A stretch of DNA of 64,000 nucleotides, from assembly GCA_022828135.1 (NCBI GenBank), contig JAJEJB010000048.1:50418-114417 (forward strand), in the 5' to 3' direction. Both the position numbers and the translations under genes were made by a program. Below are positions 25,142 through 34,580 of the stretch, one piece after another (position 1 is the first letter of the stretch; the number at the start of each line of letters is the position of its first letter). The stretch comes from Acidimicrobiia bacterium (GTDB taxonomy: Bacteria > Actinomycetota > Acidimicrobiia > Acidimicrobiales > Aldehydirespiratoraceae). Below the pieces are notes generated by a model. The model did not search any database and was not told the origin of the DNA. It saw only the letters and a list, made by a program, of their open reading frames with translations.

Positions 25142-27220
25142 TCAGCCGGCCAGGGCGCGGCGGATGCCGGCAGTGATGCGGTCGGCGGTGATCATGGAGT
25201 AGCGCTCCAGCTGCGTCGGACCCCAGAACACGTCCATGTGGGCCACCCGCACCGGCGGCGCCTCCAGCGAGTAGAGGCCGTGCTCGCTGACTGCGGCCAG
25301 GATCTCGGCCCCGAACCCGCCGGTGGTGTGGGCCTCGTGGGCCACCACCAGGCGCCCGGTCCGGTCCACGCTTTCCAGCACGGTCTCGCGATCCCACGGA
25401 TACAGCGTCCGCAGGTCGACCACCTCGGCCGACACGCCCTCGGCGGCCAGGGTCTCGGCCGCCTTCAGCGCCTCGCGCACCGGCGGGCCCCACGACACCA
25501 CCGTCACGTCGGTGCCGTCCCGCAGCACGCTGGCCCGCCCGAAGCCGATCCGGTAGGGCTCGACCGGCACGTCCTGCTTGAGGCCTCGGTACAGCGAGAT
25601 GGGCTCGAGGAACACCACCGGATCCTCGCTGCACAGGGCCGACTCCATCAGGCCCTTGGCGTCGTAGGGGTTGGAGGGGTACACCACCACCAGCCCCGGC
25701 GCGTGGATGAGGAACGACTCGGGGGAGTCGGTGTGGAACTCGAGGTTGTCGAGGTTGGTGCCTACCGGCAGCCGGGCCACCACCGGCGCGGTCAGATGGC
25801 CCCGGTAGCGCCACCGGATGCGGGCCACATGGCCGATGAGCTGGTCGAAGGCGGGGTACACGAAGCCGGCGAACTCGATCTCCGCGATCGGCCTCAGCCC
25901 GGCCATGGCCATCCCCACCGCGGTGCCCATGATGCCGGTCTCGCACAGCGGGGTGTCGATCACCCGGTCCTCGCCGAAGCGCTCGTGCATGCCCTCGGTG
26001 ATGCGGAACACTCCTCCCTCCACGCCGACGTCCTCGCCCAGGATCACCAGCGAGGGATCCCGCTCGAAGGCCGAGTGCAGGGTCAGCTTGAGGGCCGCGG
26101 TCATGTCGAGCCGGCGGGTCTCGCCGGCGGGCGCCGGGTCGGGTTCGAGCGCCCACACCTCCTCGGGGCCCAGCGTTGTAGCGGGCTCGCCGGCGTCCTG
26201 CTGCTCGCGGTGCAACTGCTCGGTGAGCGAGGCCGGAGATCGGGCGAACAGCTGCTGGGGCGAGTAGTCGCGCGACACTCCGGCCCGGGACTCCAGCTGG
26301 TCGACGAAGGCCTCGAGCTCGGCTGAGATCCCGGCCCGCATATCGTCTTCCTGATCGGCCTCCCACAGGCCCTTGTTCACCAGGAAGGCCCGCATCCGGG
26401 TGATGGGATCCTGCTCGCGCCACCGGGCCTCCTCGTCGGTGGTGCGGTACACCGGGGTCCCGTCGTAGGTGGAGTGGGGTGCGAACCGGTACGTGTGCAT
26501 CTCGATGAGGGTCGGGCCTTCCCCGGCCGCGGCCCGCTCGACCGCCTCATGGGCGGTCTGGTACATGGCCAGCGGGTCCATGCCGTCGACGCGCACGCCC
26601 GTGAACCCGTAGCCGTCGGCCTTGGCGGCCAGGGTGGCCGCTGCGGTCTGCTTGTCGATGGTTGTCGACTGGGCCACCTGGTTGTTCTGGCACAGGAACA
26701 CGGTGGGGGTCTTCCACACTCCGGCGAAGTTCATGGCCGCGTGGAAGTCGGACTCCGAGGTGGCGCCGTCGCCGAACACCACCATGGCCACGGTGTCGCG
26801 CGCCTGGAGTCGCTCGGCGTAGCCGAAGCCCACCGCGTGGGGCAGGTGGGTGCCGATGGTGGCGTTGAGCTTGGTCACCCGGTAGCGGTTGACGTCCCAG
26901 AGGTCGTCATCGTCGGGCACGCCCATCCACAGCCCGAGGGCGGCGATGGGGCTCATGCCCCGGGCCAGCCACATGCCCAGCTCGCGGTATGCGGTGAAGA
27001 GCCAGTCCGTCTCCCGCAGCGCCAGCGCCGCCCCTGCATGGGCCTCCTGGCCGCTCACCTGGTAGTAGGCCGGCATGCGTCCCTGCCGCTGGAGGTTGAG
27101 CAGCTTCTCGTCGGCCATCCGGGTGGTGAGCAACAGGCGGAGCATGTCGACCAGCTGGCCGTCGTCGAGATCGGGGACCGGTCCTACAAGCTCTCCGGCC
27201 GGGTCCAGGATCTGCCGCAT
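25142..27220 (-). CDS. 2-oxoacid dehydrogenase E1, fused alpha and beta subunits
   Basis: 692 residues. The first ~345 residues are an E1-alpha (GRMPAYYQVSGQEA, ThDP motif GDGATSESDFHAAMNFAG ending in QNN). The last ~320 are an E1-beta (VILGEDVGVEGGVFRITEG, IDTPLCETGIMG, RYRGHLTAPVV). Separate alpha and beta chains are the rule in branched-chain and Gram-positive pyruvate dehydrogenases; a fused chain is seen in some Actinobacteria and Bacteroidetes. The ATG at 27220 is preferred to the GTG two codons earlier, because AAGGAG is correctly spaced from it. Operon with E2 downstream. Produces acyl-CoA and CO2 from an unknown 2-oxoacid. Confidence 0.9.
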   Translation of the reverse strand: MRQILDPAGELVGPVPDLDDGQLVDMLRLLLTTRMADEKLLNLQRQGRMPAYYQVSGQEAHAGAALALRETDWLFTAYRELGMWLARGMSPIAALGLWMGVPDDDDLWDVNRYRVTKLNATIGTHLPHAVGFGYAERLQARDTVAMVVFGDGATSESDFHAAMNFAGVWKTPTVFLCQNNQVAQSTTIDKQTAAATLAAKADGYGFTGVRVDGMDPLAMYQTAHEAVERAAAGEGPTLIEMHTYRFAPHSTYDGTPVYRTTDEEARWREQDPITRMRAFLVNKGLWEADQEDDMRAGISAELEAFVDQLESRAGVSRDYSPQQLFARSPASLTEQLHREQQDAGEPATTLGPEEVWALEPDPAPAGETRRLDMTAALKLTLHSAFERDPSLVILGEDVGVEGGVFRITEGMHERFGEDRVIDTPLCETGIMGTAVGMAMAGLRPIAEIEFAGFVYPAFDQLIGHVARIRWRYRGHLTAPVVARLPVGTNLDNLEFHTDSPESFLIHAPGLVVVYPSNPYDAKGLMESALCSEDPVVFLEPISLYRGLKQDVPVEPYRIGFGRASVLRDGTDVTVVSWGPPVREALKAAETLAAEGVSAEVVDLRTLYPWDRETVLESVDRTGRLVVAHEAHTTGGFGAEILAAVSEHGLYSLEAPPVRVAHMDVFWGPTQLERYSMITADRITAGIRRALAG

Positions 27221-27396
27221 CCTCACGCTCCTTCCGCTCCTGCTCGCTGTGCTCGCCGGCCGCTCGGGCCGAGGCCTATTTGAGCCGCCAACGGCGACAC
27301 TCTAGGGTAGGAAACGCTTGTGTATCACGTCGTATGCCTGTGAATCCATATCTGCGTTCTACAGACAGCATGAGTTTCGATGACTAGGGTGGCCTC
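27221..27396. promoter_or_regulatory. Divergent promoter region between E1 and SDR operons
   Basis: 176 bases. The leftward E1 gene has AAGGAG as ribosome-binding site. The rightward SDR has TAGGGT at 27385-27390, 6 bases before its ATG, as a candidate leaderless -10 element. A relatively AT-rich stretch around 27310-27380 would hold the promoters. No clear operator palindrome is seen. Confidence 0.4.
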
Positions 27397-28227
27397 ATGA
27401 CCGAGACAAGCACAGCTAGGACGGCCACGGCCGACACCTTCGACGTGGGCGGCCGCAGGGTGGTCGTCACCGGCGGCACGGCCGGAATCGGCCTGGCGGT
27501 AGCGGCTCATCTGGTCGACTGCGGCGCCCAGGTAGTGATCTGTGGCCGTAGGCCTGAAGGCACCACGATTGCAGAGGGCATCGGAGCGGCCTTCGTGATG
27601 ATGGATGTCTCCGACGACGCCTCGATCGAGAGCGCCTTCGAGGCGGTGTCCGAGCGGTTCGACGCCCTCGACGCGCTGATCCTCAACGCCGGCATCGACG
27701 AGTACCACGGCGAGGTCGAAACCCTGGACATGGACGTGTTCGAGCGGGTGATCGACATCAACACCCTGGGAGTGGTGCGGGCGCTGTGTCACGGCGTGGG
27801 CATGGTGCGCGACCACGGGTCGGTCGTCGTGACCAGCTCGCCGGCCGGCTCCGTGGCGGCGCCGGGCATGGCCGCCTACGCCGCGTCCAAGGCGGCTCTC
27901 GACCACCTGGTGCGGGTGTGGGCCCTGGAGCTGGGACCGCGCCAAGTCCGGGTCAACGCGGTGCTGCCCGGCATCGTGGAGAGCGAGATGGGTGCGGAGT
28001 CGGCGCCCGACCTGGAGTTGATCAGGCGCATGACCGCCAATGGCGTGTTCCGCAAGGCGTCGGAGATGGCGCCGGTGTTCCACTTCCTGGTCAGCGACGC
28101 CAGCGCGACCCTCACCGGTTCGCTCGTCGGCTGTCACGACGGCATCCCCCTCGGCTACAGCCAGGAGGTGATGGCCCGTCTAGCCGCCGACTTGCCCGAT
28201 CCCTCCGAGGGCGAGGCCGCGCCGTGA
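27397..28227 (+). CDS. Short-chain dehydrogenase/reductase (SDR)
   Basis: 276 residues. The NAD(P) motif is TGGTAGIG, the NAG motif is LNAGI, and the catalytic YAASK follows TSSPAG. Residues 1-20 are a variable extension. The C-terminus carries SLVGCHDGIPLG in place of the common DGG ending, unlike a standard classical SDR. Its stop overlaps the next gene's start (GTGA), so the two SDRs are co-translated and may act on successive or stereoisomeric alcohols. Substrate unknown. Confidence 0.85.
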   Translation: MTETSTARTATADTFDVGGRRVVVTGGTAGIGLAVAAHLVDCGAQVVICGRRPEGTTIAEGIGAAFVMMDVSDDASIESAFEAVSERFDALDALILNAGIDEYHGEVETLDMDVFERVIDINTLGVVRALCHGVGMVRDHGSVVVTSSPAGSVAAPGMAAYAASKAALDHLVRVWALELGPRQVRVNAVLPGIVESEMGAESAPDLELIRRMTANGVFRKASEMAPVFHFLVSDASATLTGSLVGCHDGIPLGYSQEVMARLAADLPDPSEGEAAP

Positions 28228-29066
28228 AGGGAGCGCTGGCCGGGCAGGTGGCGCTGGTCACCGGCGCGGGCCGGACCGGGGGGATGGGCGAGGCGACCGC
28301 GCGGCGGCTGGCCGAGGCCGGCGCCGACGTGGTGGTCACCGACTTGGCCCGCGACCGTCCCGAGCTGCGACAGGACGAGACCCACGGCTTGGGCGACGAT
28401 CTGGCCGCGCTGGAGGCGCTGTCGGCCGAGTTGCGCGACCGCTTCGAGGTCAGGAGCTTCGCAGCGCCGCTGGACGTCACCGACCAGGCCCAGGCCGAGG
28501 CTGTGGTCCAGCGCACCGTGGGGGAGTTGGGATCGCTGGACATCCTGTTCAACAACGCGGGGGCCACCACCGGGGTAGGCCGCTTTGTCGACCAGACCGA
28601 GGAGCAGTGGAACCTGTCGTGGCAGGTCAACGTCATGGGCTCGCGACGGATGGCGCTCTTGGCGCTGGGGCCTATGATCGAGGCCGGCCGGGGCGTGATC
28701 GTCAACAACGTGTCGATCGGGGGACTGGTGTCCGATCCCGGTTATGGGGCCTACAACGTCACCAAGTTCGGCCTAGTCGCCATGACCAAGCTCATCGCCA
28801 AGGAGCACGGCCCCGACGGGATCCGCTGCGTGGGCGTGTGCCCCGGCCCGATCGACACCCAGATGGCGGTGGCCAACCGCAGGCTGGTCGCTGACCTGGC
28901 CGGCGTCACCGACGACGAGGCAAGTGAGATGCTGGTCTCGGAGGTGCCGCTGGGCCGGTGGGGCACGGCCGACGAGGTGGCCCAGCTGGTGGTGTTCCTG
29001 GCTTCGCCGGCCGCCGCCTACATCAATGGGGCGCTGATCCCCATAGACGGAGGCGTGCTGCCCTAG
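28224..29066 (+). CDS. Short-chain dehydrogenase/reductase (SDR)
   Basis: 280 residues, a classical-type SDR with the cofactor motif TGAGRTGGMG, FNNAGA, catalytic Ser (NNVSIGG) and YNVTK, ending in the usual GALIPIDGGVLP. A longer-than-usual segment after the first beta strand (DLARDRPELRQDETHG) fits the mycofactocin-type or carveol-dehydrogenase-like SDRs, which carry an insertion there. GTG start overlaps the preceding SDR stop. Ends 5 bases before the convergent Lrp-type regulator. Confidence 0.85.
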   Translation: MKGALAGQVALVTGAGRTGGMGEATARRLAEAGADVVVTDLARDRPELRQDETHGLGDDLAALEALSAELRDRFEVRSFAAPLDVTDQAQAEAVVQRTVGELGSLDILFNNAGATTGVGRFVDQTEEQWNLSWQVNVMGSRRMALLALGPMIEAGRGVIVNNVSIGGLVSDPGYGAYNVTKFGLVAMTKLIAKEHGPDGIRCVGVCPGPIDTQMAVANRRLVADLAGVTDDEASEMLVSEVPLGRWGTADEVAQLVVFLASPAAAYINGALIPIDGGVLP

Positions 29067-29071
29067 GGCCG

Positions 29072-30025
29072 CTAGCTGAGGCCGGCTGTCATCGACTCCT
29101 TGACCTCCACGAGGTACACGAAGGACTCGATCTGCTGCACGCCGCCCGTCGAGCGGGCGCGGTCGAGCAGCTCGGCCAGGTGGGCCTCGTCGCGGTAGCT
29201 GGCTTCCGCAATCACATCGAAGCGGCCCAGCACTCTGGCCACCAGGGTGATGTCGGCCATGGCCGCAATCTTCGCGGCGACGGGCTCGGCCGGGCCGTCC
29301 ACTTTGATCATCAAGCCGGCGTAGCCCTTGACACCGAGCACACCGGGGCTGACAATCGTCTGGACGTTCACCACGCCAGCGGCCATCAGCGCCAGGGTTC
29401 GCTCCCGGGTGGCTGCTTGGGACATTCCGGCGGCGTCGGCCATCTCGGCGAAGGTGGCCCGGCCGTTGGCGGCCAGACTCTCCAGAAGTGTGATGTCGGT
29501 GGCGTCGACGGTGCGCCCGCGGGCGCCGAGGCGGTGGTCGGCAACGGCGGGATCTTGTCCCGACTGTGACCAGTCCTGCTTGACGTAGGCCACCAGCGAG
29601 AGGGCGTCGACACCCCGCACTCCCGGGTCGGATCGGGCTCGCTCGACGGCGGCGTCCAGTTGTTGGGCGTCGCGGGCCCTGAACTCCACGAAGAGCCCGC
29701 GGGCGCCGGCCAGGATCAGCACGAAGGCGGCCTCGTCCATCCCGGCTAGCCGATCGGCTGCCGGCCCGACCGGTCCCTCCACGTCGATCAGGCAGTAGGC
29801 GAACTCGCCGTATCCAAGAGCGCGTGGATCGATGCGTCCGAGGATGTGGATGGCACCGCTGTCGAGCAGCCTGAGGACCCGGGCCTTGATCGCAGCCTGC
29901 GACATCCCGATGCGACGGGCCAGGGCGGCGTAACTGGCCCGACCATCAGCGACCAGAGCATCGATCAGGGCTCGGTCGATGTCGTCCAGGTCCGCCATGG
30001 CGGGCTCATCGTAGGCGAGGGTCAT
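29072..30025 (-). CDS. Lrp/AsnC-family regulator built of two tandem Lrp units
   Basis: 317 residues, twice the usual ~150. Unit 1 (residues 10-150) has HTH LARRIGMSQAAIKARVLRL and a RAM-like ligand domain. Unit 2 (about 170-317) has HTH MADAAGMSQAATRERTLAL and a second ligand domain. Lrp/AsnC proteins bind amino acids or related metabolites. A fused dimer would bind asymmetric DNA and ligand combinations. It diverges from the branched-chain-type ABC importer, its likely target. CGGAG precedes the ATG at 30025; a second in-frame ATG at 29998 is possible. Confidence 0.88.
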   Translation of the reverse strand: MTLAYDEPAMADLDDIDRALIDALVADGRASYAALARRIGMSQAAIKARVLRLLDSGAIHILGRIDPRALGYGEFAYCLIDVEGPVGPAADRLAGMDEAAFVLILAGARGLFVEFRARDAQQLDAAVERARSDPGVRGVDALSLVAYVKQDWSQSGQDPAVADHRLGARGRTVDATDITLLESLAANGRATFAEMADAAGMSQAATRERTLALMAAGVVNVQTIVSPGVLGVKGYAGLMIKVDGPAEPVAAKIAAMADITLVARVLGRFDVIAEASYRDEAHLAELLDRARSTGGVQQIESFVYLVEVKESMTAGLS

Positions 30026-30219
30026 AACCGGTCTCCGAGCGATTGCGAGGACTCATCCAAGAAGCGCAGGCAGCATGTTTAGTTCAGCGCAGAATCCGTG
30101 GTCAACTCATCCATAGGACAGCGGAACTATTGCTTCAGGCGCTGACTTGCCAACATATGTACAATTCAGCTATCAAGACTCCCACAATACGCGTGCCTGG
30201 CGCGAAGGAGGAACACACC
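30026..30219. promoter_or_regulatory. Divergent control region between Lrp-type regulator and ABC importer
   Basis: 194 bases, less GC-rich than neighbouring genes. It includes the self-complementary ACATATGT near 30155 and an AT-rich tract at about 30060-30185 where the promoters should lie. The binding-protein gene has a strong AAGGAGGAA ribosome-binding site at its end. This is the natural place for Lrp-type binding, but no repeated site can be defined by eye. Confidence 0.45.
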
Positions 30220-31593
30220 ATGAGTCCCAAGTCCAGCTGGAGGGTGCTGGCCGCAGTCCTGCTCTCATTCGCACTGATCGCCGCGGCCTGCGGCGACGAC
30301 GAGGAAGACGCCCCCGCGGTAGCGGAGCCTGCACCGGCGGCACCTGCGGAGGAGCCGGTCGAGGAGCCGGCGGAGGAGCCTATGGAGGATCCGGCCGACG
30401 AGCCCATGGAGGAGCCCGCTGAGGAGCCCATGGAACAACCGGCCGAGGAGCCCATGGAAGAGACCGACTCCATGATGGCCGACGAGTCCATGGAGCCTGT
30501 GAAGATCGGGCTGATCGCCCAGGTGGAGGAGCTCATGGCCTTCCCGGAGGTGACCGCCGCGGTCCAGGCCTACGTCGACTACTTCAACGCCGAGCTGGGC
30601 GGTGTGAACGGGCATCCCATCGAGTTGGAGGTCTGCGGCGCCGGCGACGCGGTGGAGTCCCACATTGCCTGCGCCAACGAGTTCGTGAACGCCGACGACG
30701 TCCATGTTGTGATCAACGGCGGCTTCCTGTCCAACAGCATCGCCTCGGGCACCATCCTGGCCGAGGCCGGCAAGGCGAACCTCGGACTGGGCAACGACTT
30801 CATCGACTACCTCACCCCCAACCTCTACAACTTCGATCCCGGCCTGCCCGGCCTGGCCCAGGTCTTCTTCGTGTTCGCCAAGAACCAGCGCGATGTCTCC
30901 ACCATGTCGCTGTTCCTGGCCGACGACCCGGCCATCGCACCGTTCGAGCCGGCCCTGTACGCCATCGGCGAGAGCAACGGGATCACGATCACCGAGACCA
31001 TTTATCTGGGGTTCGAGCCTGACCTGACCGGGCCGGTGTCCGCGGCCGATACCGACAACGAGGGCTGGCTGTTCGTTCTGGCCGACGGCGCCCAGTGCAC
31101 CGCCGCCGCCAATGGCGTGGAGACGGTCGGATACGAGGGCCACCTCTTCGGCAACGATCTGTGCCTGAGCCAGGATCTTGTCGAGTCGGGCGAGTTGGAC
31201 GGCTGGGCCGGCCCGATCGTGTCGAGCGCTCCCACGGTCGACGGAGGCGCGGAGATCGACGAGATCAACCGTGTCCTGGACACCTACGGCGGCGCGGACG
31301 TGCAGACTTCCGGCCTAGGCGGCTGGGCGGTGGGTCAAGCGGTGATCGCCAGGGACCTGCTCATAGCAGGCGGCGGCGCCGACGCGTCCACCGAGTCTGT
31401 GCTGGCCGCGCTCAGCACCTACTCCAGCAGCGACGTTCCCGGCTTCCCCGACGTGAGCTGCCCCGGCCCGGATCCGTGGGCCGGCGCCTGCAACACCTCT
31501 CCGTTGATGGTGACCATCGCGGGCGGGCAGATGACGGCTCCCGACGGGTTCACCTTCCTGGACTTCTCGGAACTCAACTTCCTGCTGGGCTGA
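30220..31593 (+). CDS. ABC transporter substrate-binding lipoprotein, branched-chain amino acid/amide type, with acidic linker
   Basis: 457 residues. Signal peptide with lipobox LIAAAC, then a 60-residue Glu/Pro/Met-rich linker encoded by four 24-base repeats, then a type I periplasmic-binding fold (VKIGLIAQVEELMAFPEV, CGAGDAVESHIAC). The linker probably spaces the binding domain from the membrane or wall. First gene of an importer operon with fused LivHM, LivG and LivF. A second paralogue lies at 45163. Ligand class cannot be fixed: this family binds Leu/Ile/Val, urea, short amides and aromatic acids. Confidence 0.9.
   Translation: MSPKSSWRVLAAVLLSFALIAAACGDDEEDAPAVAEPAPAAPAEEPVEEPAEEPMEDPADEPMEEPAEEPMEQPAEEPMEETDSMMADESMEPVKIGLIAQVEELMAFPEVTAAVQAYVDYFNAELGGVNGHPIELEVCGAGDAVESHIACANEFVNADDVHVVINGGFLSNSIASGTILAEAGKANLGLGNDFIDYLTPNLYNFDPGLPGLAQVFFVFAKNQRDVSTMSLFLADDPAIAPFEPALYAIGESNGITITETIYLGFEPDLTGPVSAADTDNEGWLFVLADGAQCTAAANGVETVGYEGHLFGNDLCLSQDLVESGELDGWAGPIVSSAPTVDGGAEIDEINRVLDTYGGADVQTSGLGGWAVGQAVIARDLLIAGGGADASTESVLAALSTYSSSDVPGFPDVSCPGPDPWAGACNTSPLMVTIAGGQMTAPDGFTFLDFSELNFLLG
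30373..30468 (+). repeat. Four tandem 24-base repeats encoding an acidic Glu-Pro-Met linker
   Basis: Units of form GAG-GAG-CCC-ATG-GAG-GAG-CCN-GCN with scattered third-position changes, in frame. Each gives an EEPMEEPA-like octapeptide. The repeat length invites copy-number change by slippage or unequal recombination. Confidence 0.8.
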
Positions 31594-31628
31594 CGTACCG
31601 AACTCACACGCTCATTGAGGTCGAGTCG

Positions 31629-31654
31629 AGCCGGGCCCCGTCGAGGGCCCGGCT
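31629..31654. terminator. Stem-loop between binding-protein and permease genes
   Basis: AGCCGGGCCC and GGGCCCGGCT form a perfect 10-base stem with a 6-base loop in the 85-base gap after the binding-protein gene. Such intergenic hairpins commonly protect the upstream mRNA and attenuate downstream genes, giving an excess of binding protein. There is no U-tract. Confidence 0.65.
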
Positions 31655-31678
31655 AGGCTCGTCTCAGCAGGGGGCCTC

Positions 31679-33826
31679 GTGATCGCCAGACTGTCTCCAG
31701 CCGAGCGGATCAGCGCTGCCGTCCTCGGCGCTCTCGCGGTCGCCTGGATCATCGGCGCTGGGCTCCGCAGGGAGCTGTTCTTCGACCCGGTGCTGTTCGG
31801 CCTCGGCTCCGGCGCCATCATCGCCGCGCTGGCCATCGGGCTGGTCGTGGCCTTCCGGGCCTCGGGGGTCATCAACTTCGGGCACGGCGCGATCGCCACC
31901 TACGTGACCTACGTGTACGTGTCGCTGGTCGGCGACGGCCAGTACCCCGTGCCGCCGATACCCAACCCGCTGGCACCGATCGAGGGCATCGCCGGGATCG
32001 AGATCGTCGACTTCCCGACTTTCATCAGCCTGGGCGACTCGATGGGCAAGGCTCCCGCGCTGGTGATCGCGCTGGCCACCGCCGCGGTCCTCGGGCTCAT
32101 CGCCCACTTCGCCATTTTCCGCCCGCTGCGATACGCCCCGGTGCTGGCCAAGGTGATCGCGTCGGTCGGGATCATGCTGTTCCTGCAGGCCGCGGTGGTG
32201 CTGCGCTTCGGTGCCCGGGCCAAGGCGACCGAGCCGATCTTCCCCGACGACCCGGTCGACATCCTGGGGGCACGGGTCGGTCAAGACCGCCTCTGGGTGC
32301 TGGGCACCGTCATCGTCATCACCGCCGCGCTGTGGGTGCTGTTCCGCTTCACCCGCTTCGGGATCGCCACCCGGGCCGGAGCTGAGAACGAGCGGTTCAC
32401 CACGCTGCTGGGCTTCAACGCCGACTTCCAAGCGGGCGTCAGCTGGGTGATGGCCTCGGTCCTGGCCGGTCTGGTGGGGATCCTGGTGGCGCCCATCACC
32501 GGCGTGACCCCGAACTTCTTCACCGTGCTGCTCATCTCCTCGCTGGGAGCGGCCCTCATCGGTCGGATGTCGTCGTTCGTGATCGCCGCGGCCGCAGGCC
32601 TGATGCTGGGCGTCGTCGACCAGGAGCTGTTCCGCCTGGAACTGGAGTGGGACTGGATACCAGACATCGGGATCCGCAGGGCGCTCCCGTTCGTGGTGAT
32701 CGCGCTGGCCATGGTGGCCCGGGGCGAGTCGCTGCCGTCGCGGGGCGCGCTCACGGTGGAGCGGCTGCCCGAGGCGTACGTGCCCCGGATCACCCGCGGT
32801 CGGATGGTCGGATACGGGGCCCTGCTGGCGGCAGCGTTCTGGTTGACCGTGTTCGCGCCCTTCCAGTACCGGGCCGGCATGCAGAACTCCATGATCGGGG
32901 TGATACTGGCCCTGTCGCTGGTGGTGGTGACCGGCTACGTGGGCCAGATCTCGCTGATGCAGATGGCCTTGGCCGGGATCGGCGCCTTCTCGGTGGCGTC
33001 CTTCGGCACCCAGGCCGGGATGCCCCTGTTCATCTCATTGCCGCTGGCGGTGGCAGCCGGCGTCGGCTTCGGCCTGATCGCAGCTATCCCGTCGCTGCGC
33101 ACCCGGGGCGCCAGCCTGGCCATCGTCACGCTGGCCAGCGGACTGGCCATGGGCGAGATCTTCTTCTCGCGCCCCGGATGGTTCGGGCTGGACCGCGGCG
33201 TCAAGACGACCGACCCTCCGGTGCTGTTCGGAATCGAGTTCGGGCCCAACAGCGACTTCATCTTCGGCGACGGCAAGATCCCCACCGGCGGGTACGGGCT
33301 GTTCCTGCTGGTGGTGGGCGCGCTGTGCTGCATCTCGGTGATGCGGCTGCGACGGTCGCGCCTGGGCGAGCAGATGCTGGCGGTGCGGGCCAACGAGCGG
33401 GCCGCGGCCGCGGCCGGCGTGAACGTGGCCGCCATCAAGCTGTCGGCGTTCGCCATATCGAGCTTCTTCGCCGGCCTCGGCGGCGCGCTCATGGCGTTCA
33501 ACCTGGGGACATACGGCACCGACACGTTCGGTATCTTCGCCTCGCTGACCGTGCTCGCCTTCGCCTACCTCGGCGGCATCAGCACCGTCGGCGGTGCCAT
33601 CACCGCGGGGACGCTGTTCTCCGAGGGGATCGGCATCGTGGTCACCAACGAGTGGGTGATCGATGTGGGGCCCTACACCGCCTATGTGGCCGGGTTCTTC
33701 CTGATCGGCACGGCCGTCTACAACAACGAGGGCATCGACGGATTCCAGCGCAGGCAGTTCCACCAGCTGGGCCGCTGGCTCAGCCGCCGATTGGGACGCG
33801 GGGTCCCGGAGCCTGCCGATGTCTGA
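31679..33826 (+). CDS. Branched-chain amino acid/amide-type ABC permease, LivH-LivM fusion
   Basis: 715 residues. The first half (about 20-345) is LivH-like with NFGHGAIATYVTYVY, ATRAGAENER and ISSLGAALIGR. The second (about 370-700) is LivM-like with the signature VVTGYVGQISLMQMALAGIG and LGEQMLAVRANERAAAAAGVN. The fused chain gives both transmembrane halves of the importer, which are separate in most bacteria. GTG start at 31679 with AGGGGG upstream. The end overlaps LivG by 8 bases. Confidence 0.9.
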   Translation: MIARLSPAERISAAVLGALAVAWIIGAGLRRELFFDPVLFGLGSGAIIAALAIGLVVAFRASGVINFGHGAIATYVTYVYVSLVGDGQYPVPPIPNPLAPIEGIAGIEIVDFPTFISLGDSMGKAPALVIALATAAVLGLIAHFAIFRPLRYAPVLAKVIASVGIMLFLQAAVVLRFGARAKATEPIFPDDPVDILGARVGQDRLWVLGTVIVITAALWVLFRFTRFGIATRAGAENERFTTLLGFNADFQAGVSWVMASVLAGLVGILVAPITGVTPNFFTVLLISSLGAALIGRMSSFVIAAAAGLMLGVVDQELFRLELEWDWIPDIGIRRALPFVVIALAMVARGESLPSRGALTVERLPEAYVPRITRGRMVGYGALLAAAFWLTVFAPFQYRAGMQNSMIGVILALSLVVVTGYVGQISLMQMALAGIGAFSVASFGTQAGMPLFISLPLAVAAGVGFGLIAAIPSLRTRGASLAIVTLASGLAMGEIFFSRPGWFGLDRGVKTTDPPVLFGIEFGPNSDFIFGDGKIPTGGYGLFLLVVGALCCISVMRLRRSRLGEQMLAVRANERAAAAAGVNVAAIKLSAFAISSFFAGLGGALMAFNLGTYGTDTFGIFASLTVLAFAYLGGISTVGGAITAGTLFSEGIGIVVTNEWVIDVGPYTAYVAGFFLIGTAVYNNEGIDGFQRRQFHQLGRWLSRRLGRGVPEPADV

Positions 33827-34580
33827 CACCGTTCTCGCCACCAGCGGACTCACCGTGCGCTTCGGCGGCCTGCTGGCCGTCAACGACGTGTCGCTGGAGT
33901 GCCGCCGGGGCCGGCTGACCGGGCTGATCGGTCCCAACGGGGCGGGCAAGACCACTTTCATCGATGCCATCACCGGCTTCCTGCCCAACAACTCTGTGGG
34001 TTCGGTCCAGCTGGAGGGCGAGGAGGTCTTCGGACGCTCGCCCCATGTGCTGTCCCACGACGGACTCACCCGCACCTGGCAGACGCTGGAACTATTTGAC
34101 GACATCACCGTGCGCTCCAACCTCGATGTGGCCAGCCGCCGCCTCACGATGGGTTCTGCGCTGCTCGACTACTGGCGGCCCCGCCAGCGCGCCGACCGGG
34201 TCGACGAGGTGCTGGAGCTGCTCAACCTGGGCGACATCGCCGAGCGCCAGCCCCGCGAGCTGTCCCAGGGCCAGCGCAAGCTGGTGGGCGTGGGGCGGGC
34301 CCTGGTGGCGGAGTCGTCCAAGATCCTCCTGCTGGACGAGCCCGCGGCCGGCCTCGACAAGGCCGAGACCGGGTGGTTCGGCGCCCAACTCCGGCAGCTT
34401 GTCGATCAGGGCTACACCATGCTGCTGGTGGACCACGACATGGGCCTGGTGCTCAATGTGTGCGACTACATCCACATGCTGGTCTTCGGCCAGTTAACGG
34501 CGTCGGGCACGCCCGACGAGATGCGCAACAATCCCGAGGTCATCGCGGCCTACCTGGGCCACAGCGGGGCCGAGTCGTGA
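33819..34580 (+). CDS. ABC importer ATP-binding protein, LivG type
   Basis: 253 residues. Walker A GPNGAGKTT, signature LSQGQRKLVGVGRAL, Walker B ILLLDEPAAGLD, switch VDHDMGLV. The ending GTPDEMRNNPEVIAAYLG is the typical LivG C-terminus. It starts inside the permease end and its stop overlaps the LivF GTG. One of two ATPases powering the importer. Confidence 0.92.
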   Translation: MSDTVLATSGLTVRFGGLLAVNDVSLECRRGRLTGLIGPNGAGKTTFIDAITGFLPNNSVGSVQLEGEEVFGRSPHVLSHDGLTRTWQTLELFDDITVRSNLDVASRRLTMGSALLDYWRPRQRADRVDEVLELLNLGDIAERQPRELSQGQRKLVGVGRALVAESSKILLLDEPAAGLDKAETGWFGAQLRQLVDQGYTMLLVDHDMGLVLNVCDYIHMLVFGQLTASGTPDEMRNNPEVIAAYLGHSGAES

